Below, in pieces: positions 58,231 to 64,000 of a stretch of DNA of 64,000 nucleotides. The notes under the pieces were generated by a model. The model did not search any database, was not told where the DNA came from, and saw only the letters and a list, made by a program, of their open reading frames with translations. A program made the translations under genes and the position numbers. Every line of letters starts with the position of its first letter. Within the stretch, counting starts at the first letter, position 1. This stretch comes from Pseudomonadota bacterium (GTDB lineage Bacteria; Pseudomonadota; Alphaproteobacteria; Reyranellales; Reyranellaceae): NCBI GenBank assembly GCA_023416135.1, contig JAEZIF010000355.1, positions 1 through 64,000 on the forward strand. The letters run 5' to 3'.

Positions 58231-58239
58231 GACGCCATT

Positions 58240-59745
58240 CTATTTGTAGACGAACGCCTTGTCGTCGAGATCGATCGCCGGGAACTCGTTCTTCTCGCGC
58301 CAATAGTCCTGGGTGTGCTGCCATTCTCGCTTGTCGCCGCGCCTGGGTAGCAGGTGCATGCCGCGCGTGACGTAGCCCGGATTGAAGTTCTCGGTGTCGA
58401 TCCACGGCAGCAAGGGCATGTCCTTATCCTCGGGCCGCAGCGCCACCTCGACGCGGCGCGCCTGCTTGCCCTTCATGTGGCCGAGCAGGCGGCAGACGAA
58501 GTCGGCGACCAGATCGGAACGCAAGGTCCAGCTCGCGCGGAAATAGCCGAAGACCCAGGCCATGTTGGGGATGCTGGTGAACATCATGCCGCGATAGGTC
58601 ACCGTCTGCGAGAAATCGAGCGGCTTGCCGTCGATCTCGAAGGCGATGTCGCCCAGCACGTTGAGATGGAATCCGGTCGCGGTGACGATGATGTCGGCGG
58701 CAAGCTCCTTGCCCGACTTCAGCTTGATGCCCGTCTCGGTGAAACGCTCGATCTCGTCGGTGACCACCGACGCCTTGCCGCTCCTGATGCCGCGGAATAG
58801 ATCGCCATCCGGCACGAAGGCGATGCGCTGGCGCCACGGCCGGTAGGACGGCGTGAAGTGGGTGTCGATGTCGTAGTCCGGGCCGAGGTAGGCGCGCACG
58901 CCGGCCAGGAGCTCGGCCTTCACCTTCTCGGGCTCCTCGAAGGAGCGGCGGGTGAATTCCGACTGATCGTGCAGGATGCGCCGGCGCACGATCTCATGGA
59001 TCCACGCTTCGTCGACCTCGAGCTTGCGCAGTTGGTCGGCGAGGTCGTTGGCGTTGCGCGCCGGAATGAAATAGGTCGGCGAGCGCTGCAGCATGGTGAC
59101 GTGCGCGCAGTCGTCGGCGATGTTGGGCACAAGCGTCGCCGCCGTCGCGCCCGAGCCGATGACGATCACCCGCTTGTCCTTGACGTCGAGGTCCTTGGGC
59201 CAGGTCTGAGGATGGACGATCTGGCCCTTGAAGTCGGCCATGCCCTCCCACTCGGGCGTATAGCCTTCGGAGTGGCGATAGTAGCCCTGGCACATCCACA
59301 GGAAGCCCGCCGTGATGCGGAAGCGCGCGCCGGTGTCGAGGCGCTCACCCTCGATGGTCCAGCGGTTGTCCTCGCCCGACCAGCGCGCCGAGACGATGTG
59401 ATGGCGGTAGCGGATGTGGCGCGCGAGATCGTTCTCCGCGATCACCTCGCCCATGTAGTCCAGGATCTCCGCCGCCGTGGCGATCGGCTTGCCGGTCCAC
59501 GGCTTGAAGCGGTAACCGAAGGTGTAGAGGTCGCTGTCGGAGCGGATGCCCGGATAGCGATGCGTAGTCCACGTCCCGCCGAAACTCTCCTGCCCTTCCA
59601 ACACGACGAAGCTCGTGCCCGGGCACTGCTTGACCAAGTGGTAGGCACCGCCCACGCCGGAGATTCCGGCGCCGACAATGAGCACGTCGAAATGCTCGGT
59701 GGTCTGCAGGGAGGAGGACGTGAGCTGAGCAGCGGTATCGGGCAT
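58240..59745 (-). CDS. Baeyer-Villiger-type flavin monooxygenase
   Basis: A 501-residue class B flavoprotein monooxygenase. FAD motif VLIVGAGISGVGGAYHL near residue 22, NADPH motif VIVIGSGATAATLVPNIADD, and the Baeyer-Villiger fingerprint FKGQIVHPQTWP between them. ATGF near TATGFHLN is a further family mark. It inserts oxygen into ketones to give esters or lactones. The start is MPDTAAQLTSSSLQTTEHFD with AGGAAAG upstream. A FixK/FNR-like site is centred about 60 bases upstream. The ThDP enzyme gene lies 119 bases upstream, the MBL hydrolase follows nine bases downstream. Confidence 0.92.
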   Translation of the reverse strand: MPDTAAQLTSSSLQTTEHFDVLIVGAGISGVGGAYHLVKQCPGTSFVVLEGQESFGGTWTTHRYPGIRSDSDLYTFGYRFKPWTGKPIATAAEILDYMGEVIAENDLARHIRYRHHIVSARWSGEDNRWTIEGERLDTGARFRITAGFLWMCQGYYRHSEGYTPEWEGMADFKGQIVHPQTWPKDLDVKDKRVIVIGSGATAATLVPNIADDCAHVTMLQRSPTYFIPARNANDLADQLRKLEVDEAWIHEIVRRRILHDQSEFTRRSFEEPEKVKAELLAGVRAYLGPDYDIDTHFTPSYRPWRQRIAFVPDGDLFRGIRSGKASVVTDEIERFTETGIKLKSGKELAADIIVTATGFHLNVLGDIAFEIDGKPLDFSQTVTYRGMMFTSIPNMAWVFGYFRASWTLRSDLVADFVCRLLGHMKGKQARRVEVALRPEDKDMPLLPWIDTENFNPGYVTRGMHLLPRRGDKREWQHTQDYWREKNEFPAIDLDDKAFVYK

Positions 59746-59798
59746 CGCGATCTTTCCTGATGGGCGTCGGGAGCTTGTCCTAAATATCAGCGGCCCCA

Positions 59799-59812
59799 TT
59801 GCGATAAATCAA
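59799..59812 (-). promoter_or_regulatory. Candidate FixK-type box upstream of the monooxygenase gene
   Basis: TTGCGATAAATCAA fits the FixK consensus TTG(A/C)-N6-(T/G)CAA but has two mismatches to the strict FNR palindrome. Its centre is about 60 bases upstream of the ATG at 59745, so a start site at +41.5 from it would leave a 19-base leader. One such match could be chance. Confidence 0.35.
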
Positions 59813-59864
59813 ACTGCGAACCCTCCGATCCGCTATGCGGATCAATGTTCTCGGGTGTAGCATT

Positions 59865-61598
59865 TCAAAGCTTCGTCACTTTCGCATGCAGCACCGCACT
59901 GCCCCCAGAACGTACCGCCTCGAGGCACCGCTTGATCGCGCCATCGACCGCCGCCGGGTCGGACACCAGTTCGCCGTGCGCACCGCAGGCTTCGGCGATC
60001 TTGCCGAAGTCCATGGGCGGACCGAAGGTCGAGCCGAACTCGCCGCTGCCCTTGGCCTCGCCCGCCGGATAGACGCGCAAGGTCGCCTCCTTGACCGCGC
60101 CCCAGCCGGAATTGTCGAGCACGACGGCGAAGATCGGCAGGCCGTACTGCTGCGACACCGCCAGCACCGACTGCGGATTGGAAAAGAAGAAGGTGCCGTC
60201 GCCCATGATCGGCACGACGATGCGGTCGGGCATGGCGAGCTTCATGCCGAGCGCCATGTTGGCGGCAAAGCCCAGGCCCGCGCCCGCCAATCCGACCAGG
60301 CTGCCGGGCCTGGTTCGCGGCATCTGGGCCAGGACGACGGGGATGTTGCGGATCGCCTCGTTGATGATGACGTCCGAAGGGTCGAGCACCTTGGCCAGCG
60401 CGGCACACAGGAAGTGCGCGTTGATCTCGCCGGCCACGCCGGGATCTGCGGCGAGCTTGGCCGCCTGTCCGCGGCGATCATCGTTTTCAGCCGCCATCTC
60501 CTTCACGCGCGCCGCGGCACGTGACTTGAAGCTCTGGTCGGCCCTTGCCTTCAGCGCGGCCAGAAGATCGGCATAGAAGCGGCAACTGTCGCCCTGCAGG
60601 CGCAGGTTCGCCGGGAAGGTCCACATCGGGAAGCCGCGCTTCTCGGCATCGATGTCGACATGAGCCCACCACGTCGACGGATTGTCCGGCATGTCCTTGG
60701 GGATCCACGGCACATCGACATCGACGAGCAGGCCGACATCGGCGTCGGCCAGCGCCTTCGCCGGCACGAAGCCGCCATGGCAGGGTGAATCGTGCGGCAG
60801 GCTGACATGGATGGGACTGAACTCGATCACGCGGATGCCGGCGAACTGGGCCAGCTCGTCGAGCAGGGCGACGGCGGCGTGGTTGCGGCCCGAATAGGCG
60901 GTGATGAGCAAAGGCCGTTCCGCCGTCAGCAGCCTGGCGGCGATGGCGTCGACGGCCTTCGCGTCGACCGAGCCCGCGCCCGCCGGACCGAAGCGCTCCT
61001 CGGGATAGGAGCGGATCTGCCCTTCCGACCACAGCTCGGCCAGCGTCTCGCGCGGGAAGGTCATGTAGACCGGCCCCTTGGGGTCGCTCATCATCACCGT
61101 GTGGGCGCGGCGCAGCGCCTCCTTGGCGACCACGCCGGACGGCAGGTTGTATTCCCACTTGATGTAGGGCCGCACCAGGCTGGTCTGATCGAACGGCTCC
61201 TGCACGAAATGCACATAGTGGTCGCGCGAGCCCAAAAGCTCGCCGCGCGTGGTGTAGGGCGCGCGGCCGGCCATCAGCAGCACGGGAATGCGGGCGCGGC
61301 AGATGTTGTGCAGGGCCATCGCCGAGTTGGCGGTGCCGGCGTCGACATGCACCATCACGCCCTGTCCGCGGCCGGTGGCGAGCGCATAGCCCGCCGCCAT
61401 GTGAGCCGCGGTGATCTCGTGCGGGCAGATGACGGTCTGCGGCGCCTTGCGGCCGTCGCGCTGGAAGCTCGCCATGGCCTCGATGATCGGCGCGTGGTCG
61501 GTGCCGAAGTTGCAGAACAGGTAGTCGCAACCGATCTCGGTCAGACCTTCGAGGAAATAGTGGGCCGCCGAGCGGCGGGCCTCGTTGATGCTGTCCAT
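59865..61598 (-). CDS. Thiamine-diphosphate-dependent enzyme (acetolactate synthase/benzoylformate decarboxylase superfamily)
   Basis: A 577-residue three-domain ThDP enzyme. The catalytic Glu is in TVICPHEITAAHMAAGYALA. The central domain is at 200-340, and the ThDP/Mg motif is IMGDGTFFFSNPQSVLAVSQ (GDG ... NN-like) continuing QYGLPIFAVVLDNSGWG. It carries out a 2-keto acid decarboxylation or carboligation on an unknown substrate; it is not close to a catabolic ALS by eye. It is 11 bases downstream of the SnoaL-like gene, with GAGG upstream of its ATG, in a run of six minus-strand genes. The frame is intact. Confidence 0.9.
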   Translation of the reverse strand: MDSINEARRSAAHYFLEGLTEIGCDYLFCNFGTDHAPIIEAMASFQRDGRKAPQTVICPHEITAAHMAAGYALATGRGQGVMVHVDAGTANSAMALHNICRARIPVLLMAGRAPYTTRGELLGSRDHYVHFVQEPFDQTSLVRPYIKWEYNLPSGVVAKEALRRAHTVMMSDPKGPVYMTFPRETLAELWSEGQIRSYPEERFGPAGAGSVDAKAVDAIAARLLTAERPLLITAYSGRNHAAVALLDELAQFAGIRVIEFSPIHVSLPHDSPCHGGFVPAKALADADVGLLVDVDVPWIPKDMPDNPSTWWAHVDIDAEKRGFPMWTFPANLRLQGDSCRFYADLLAALKARADQSFKSRAAARVKEMAAENDDRRGQAAKLAADPGVAGEINAHFLCAALAKVLDPSDVIINEAIRNIPVVLAQMPRTRPGSLVGLAGAGLGFAANMALGMKLAMPDRIVVPIMGDGTFFFSNPQSVLAVSQQYGLPIFAVVLDNSGWGAVKEATLRVYPAGEAKGSGEFGSTFGPPMDFGKIAEACGAHGELVSDPAAVDGAIKRCLEAVRSGGSAVLHAKVTKL

Positions 61599-61609
61599 CG
61601 CGTCCTCAC

Positions 61610-61963
61610 TCAGATGCTCGCACGGATGTCGAAGCGCTTGATCAGACCGTCTTCGATGTGGAAGACGTGGCTGGTCTTCCCCTCGGCCAGGAGCTTCCCG
61701 GAAAGATCGCGCACAGTCTGGCGGATTGCGACGACGATCTCACCCTCGGAAGCGACCGAAAAATCCAGGGGCTCGACATGGGGATCGATCATCTTCCATT
61801 GCCCGGTCCAGTAGCGGCGCAGGCCGTCGTGTCCGTGCACGTAGCCGCCATCCTGACCGTTGGCCCACACGACATCGTCGTGCACCGAGGCGAGGACGCC
61901 GTCGATGTCGCGAGCATTGAAGCGGTCGTAGACGCGCCGGAGCAATGCCAGCTTTTCCAGCAT
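61610..61963 (-). CDS. SnoaL/NTF2-like small protein
   Basis: A 117-residue protein with the NTF2/SnoaL cone fold: LALLRRVYDRFNARDIDGVL, SVHDDVVWANGQDGGYVHGH then LRRYWTGQWKMIDPHVEPL and a last strand HVFHIEDGLIKRFDIRASI. Members are isomerases, cyclases or dimeric ligand binders; function here unknown. It lies eight bases behind the TctC gene and 11 bases ahead of the ThDP enzyme gene, so it is inside one operon. The start is chosen as MLEKLALL, since longer frames cover the TctC gene. Confidence 0.85.
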   Translation of the reverse strand: MLEKLALLRRVYDRFNARDIDGVLASVHDDVVWANGQDGGYVHGHDGLRRYWTGQWKMIDPHVEPLDFSVASEGEIVVAIRQTVRDLSGKLLAEGKTSHVFHIEDGLIKRFDIRASI

Positions 61964-61971
61964 CCCGCGGC

Positions 61972-62931
61972 TCACTCCAGCTTGATGTTGGCCGCCGCCG
62001 CCACCGCCTTCCAGCGCGCGGCGTCGCGGGCGATCAGCTCGCGGTACTCCTGCGGCGAGGTGCTGCGCGGCGCGACGGCGATCTTCTCCAGCGCCGTGCG
62101 CACTTCCGGCAGCGCCAGGGTCTCGACGATGGCCTTGTTGAGCAGCGCCACGATCTCGGCCGGCGTGCCGGCCGGCGCCACGAGGCCGGTCCACAGCGAG
62201 ATCGCCATGTCGGGCACGCCCGATTCGGCGAGTGTCGGCACGTCGGGGAAGGCCGGGTCGCGCTTGTCCGTGGTGATTGCGAGCGCGCGCAGCTTGCCGG
62301 CGCTGAGCGGCCCGGAGATCGGGCCTGAATCGGCGATCGTCATCAGCACCTGGCCCGAGGCGACGGCTTGCGCCGCGTCACCACTGCCGCGATAGGGAAT
62401 GTGCTGGAACTTCGAGCCGGTGCGCTGGTTGAACAGTTCGGAGGCGAGCTGGAAGGGCGTGGCGCTCGAGGCGTAGTTGGCCTTGTCGGGATGGGCGCGG
62501 CCCCAGGCGATCAGCTCGCGTACCGACTTGATCGGCTGGTCGGCGCCGACCACCAGCAGCAGGGGGAACTCGGCGAGCAGCGAGATCGGCGCAAAATCCT
62601 TGTCCGGTGCGTAGGGCAGCTTGGCGTAGACGGCGGGATTGATGGTCATCGGCCCGCTCGGCGCCACCAGCAGCGTGTAGCCGTCGGGCGGAGCCTTGGC
62701 GACCAGTTCGGCCGCCACGATCGACGCCGCGCCCGGCTTGTTGTCGACGACCATGGGCTGGCCGAGCCTTTCCTGCAGCTTCGCGCCGACGATGCGCGCG
62801 ATGAGGTCGTTGCCGCCGCCGGCCGAGTAGCCGACGACCAGGCGGATGGGCCTCGTTGGCCAGGTCTGTGCGCCTGCGGGTGCTGCGAATGACAGGGCGG
62901 CACAGACGCCAACGAACCGCCGACGCTTCAT
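61972..62931 (-). CDS. Bug/TctC family solute-binding protein (intact)
   Basis: A 319-residue periplasmic substrate-binding protein: signal peptide MKRRRFVGVCAALSFAAPAG, then WPTRPIRLVVGYSAGGGNDL, PMVVDNKPGAASIVAAELVA and VPTLAESGVPDMAISLWTGL. These are conserved in the tripartite tricarboxylate receptor family. It would bind a carboxylate or aromatic acid in the periplasm for an unlinked TctAB-type permease. The ATG overlaps the EthD stop by four bases. Of three such genes in the window, this is the only intact one. Confidence 0.93.
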   Translation of the reverse strand: MKRRRFVGVCAALSFAAPAGAQTWPTRPIRLVVGYSAGGGNDLIARIVGAKLQERLGQPMVVDNKPGAASIVAAELVAKAPPDGYTLLVAPSGPMTINPAVYAKLPYAPDKDFAPISLLAEFPLLLVVGADQPIKSVRELIAWGRAHPDKANYASSATPFQLASELFNQRTGSKFQHIPYRGSGDAAQAVASGQVLMTIADSGPISGPLSAGKLRALAITTDKRDPAFPDVPTLAESGVPDMAISLWTGLVAPAGTPAEIVALLNKAIVETLALPEVRTALEKIAVAPRSTSPQEYRELIARDAARWKAVAAAANIKLE

Positions 62932-63314
62932 GACCGCCTCCCGATCTCCCCGTAGATCGTCTCTTCGCGGTTGAGCCACAGGGGCGAGTTGGCGAGATCG
63001 ATGAACTTCTTCTCGTCCTCCAGCAGAAGGCGATTGGCCTCGCGCGCCTCGGGATTGCGGCTGGCGGCGCGCCACGTTTCTTCGCTCTGCCACCACAGTT
63101 CGGCCACGCCGTCATAGGGCTCGGGTGCCCCGCGCACCCGCCGCATGCCGTCGGCCAGGTTGCCCGACAATCGGTGAAGCTGCACATAGCGCGTCATGCC
63201 CAGCACCGGCTGCAGGGTCCTCACCAGCGGGCCATGCTTGTTCAGCCAGTAATCCTGGAATTCCTGCAGATGCAACGACGGCAGGCGCCGCAGGCAGAAG
63301 GTCAGTTTCAGCAC
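62928..63314 (-). CDS. EthD domain protein
   Basis: A 128-residue EthD-fold protein (dimeric alpha/beta barrel): MLKLTFCLRRLPSLHLQEFQ, the H-G-P-L-V signature DYWLNKHGPLVRTLQPVLGM, VAELWWQSEETWRAASRNPE and DEKKFIDLANSPLWLNREE. EthD-like proteins appear in degradation operons (for example ethyl tert-butyl ether) and as ring-cleavage or lyase-like enzymes, function often unclear. It is the first gene of the minus-strand run; the ribosome site GAGGAA precedes it. Translationally coupled to the TctC gene by a four-base overlap. Confidence 0.9.
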   Translation of the reverse strand: MLKLTFCLRRLPSLHLQEFQDYWLNKHGPLVRTLQPVLGMTRYVQLHRLSGNLADGMRRVRGAPEPYDGVAELWWQSEETWRAASRNPEAREANRLLLEDEKKFIDLANSPLWLNREETIYGEIGRRS

Positions 63315-63385
63315 GGCGTTTCCTCGATTCTTTGCCGGATGATAGACTGCCCTTCTTGCGTGGCGCTACATATGGATGGTCATCC

Positions 63386-63631
63386 ATGAAGACGACAGTC
63401 GAGATCTCAGGTCCGCTGCTACGCGAAGCCCACACGATGGCGGCTCGCGAAGGTGCTACCCTGCACACGCTCATTGAGCGCGGTTTACGTCGGGTCGTCG
63501 CCGAAGCGAGGCCGAGCGCGCCGTTCAAGCTGCGCCGGGCCAGCTTCAAAGGCATGGGCCTCAGGCCCGATCTTCCCGACGCTTCGTGGAAACATGTCCG
63601 CGGCCTTGCCTACGAGGGTTGCGGCAGTTGA
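63386..63631 (+). CDS. VapB/DUF2191-type antitoxin, no toxin gene behind it
   Basis: An 81-residue ribbon-helix-helix-type antitoxin: MKTTVEISGPLLREAHTMAA, LHTLIERGLRRVVAEA and a C-terminal region PFKLRRASFKGMGLRPD that normally binds the PIN-domain toxin VapC. A VapC gene usually begins right at or over the antitoxin stop. Here the candidate start TTGATCGCC at 63628 runs into a stop after five codons, and no PIN ORF follows before hrpB. It may be the remains of a toxin-antitoxin pair, or an orphan regulator. The 130 bases between here and hrpB show no other gene. Confidence 0.8.
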   Translation: MKTTVEISGPLLREAHTMAAREGATLHTLIERGLRRVVAEARPSAPFKLRRASFKGMGLRPDLPDASWKHVRGLAYEGCGS

Positions 63632-63764
63632 TCGCCAAAAGATAACGGAACTCGCCGAAGGGTCCCCGCCCGGGCGAGCGCTCGATCAGGTCGACGTCGC
63701 GCGGCTTGCTTGCCGCAGGACGCATAATCGACCTCTTCCGCGGCCACGGCTATAAGCCGCCACG

Positions 63765-64000
63765 ATGGACACTCTTCCTGTCGACGAAGCGCTGCCGCGC
63801 CTGAAGGAGGCGCTGGTGACGCGCAATGCCGCCGTCCTTGTCGCGCCGCCCGGCGCTGGCAAGACGACGCGCGTCCCGCTGGCGCTGCTCGACGCGCCGT
63901 GGCTCGACGGCGGCAAGATCGTCATGCAGGAACCGCGGCGGCTGGCGGCGCGGGCCGCCGCTCGGCGCATGGCGGCGACGCTGGGTGAATCCGTCGGCGA
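63765..64000 (+). CDS. hrpB: ATP-dependent helicase HrpB, 3' partial
   Basis: The first 78 residues of an HrpB-type DEAH helicase: [20 protein letters not shown], Walker [21 protein letters not shown], motif Ia [20 protein letters not shown]. The frame is open at the window end. HrpB is a DEAH-box RNA helicase related to HrpA; its role in the cell is poorly known. The start is the first ATG after the VapB gene. Only the beginning of the helicase core is seen, so completeness cannot be judged. Confidence 0.88.
   Translation, partial: MDTLPVDEALPRLKEALVTRNAAVLVAPPGAGKTTRVPLALLDAPWLDGGKIVMQEPRRLAARAAARRMAATLGESVG

Overview
The window is about 64 kb of high-GC, gene-dense chromosome. The gene content is alphaproteobacterial: fixH-fixI-fixS, several Bug/TctC solute-binding proteins, gltBD, a short PutA, a DUF1194 protein and CbpA/CbpM. 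A Reyranella-like or other Rhizobiales/Rhodospirillales-type organism is my inference from this mix; no rRNA or marker gene is present to prove it. I see no tRNA, rRNA, CRISPR array or intact insertion sequence. No gene-free stretch exceeds 300 bases once the pseudogenes are counted.

Layout. 1-4.9 kb: the end of a fixGHIS operon (cbb3 oxidase assembly), then small membrane and hypothetical genes around a perfect FixK/FNR box (3699-3712). 4.9-20.2 kb: ordinary metabolic genes (VOC protein, arylmalonate decarboxylase-like enzyme, class II cyclic-nucleotide phosphodiesterase, LLM oxidoreductase, enoyl-CoA hydratase, threonine aldolase, LysE exporter, an orphan molybdenum hydroxylase subunit, CbpA/CbpM) and one frame-broken lipoprotein gene.

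20.3-33.8 kb: the highlight, a compact hybrid NRPS-PKS cluster. Four co-directional, translationally overlapping genes encode A-PCP; KS-AT-ACP-aminotransferase-C-A-PCP; C-TE; and a secreted or anchored esterase. A convergent Sfp-type phosphopantetheinyl transferase follows and an orphan ABC transporter membrane domain diverges upstream. Colinear logic predicts a valine-like starter, one malonyl extension, and transamination of the beta-keto group to a 3,4-diamino acid (an amino counterpart of the statine unit). This is then joined to a second, unassigned amino acid. The last protein is odd: its C domain has Ala in place of the catalytic His, and its TE has Cys in place of the nucleophilic Ser.

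33.9-49.6 kb: acyl-CoA dehydrogenase, DUF1194 protein, a decayed GNAT gene, DUF1428, a broken MFS gene, LysR, GFA, a PNPOx-like protein, a type II dehydroquinase-like protein, glutamate synthase gltD/gltB, a metallo-beta-lactamase-fold enzyme and a frameshifted TctC gene. 49.6-64 kb: PutA, a second broken TctC, a Rieske oxygenase alpha/beta pair split by a hairpin repeat, a DUF900 hydrolase, and a minus-strand catabolic run (EthD, TctC, SnoaL-like, ThDP enzyme, Baeyer-Villiger-type monooxygenase, MBL-fold hydrolase). It ends with an orphan VapB-like antitoxin and the start of hrpB.

At least five genes are broken (lipoprotein, GNAT, MFS, two TctC). Nonsense mutations and larger deletions in some suggest real decay, while single-base breaks in others could be sequence errors.
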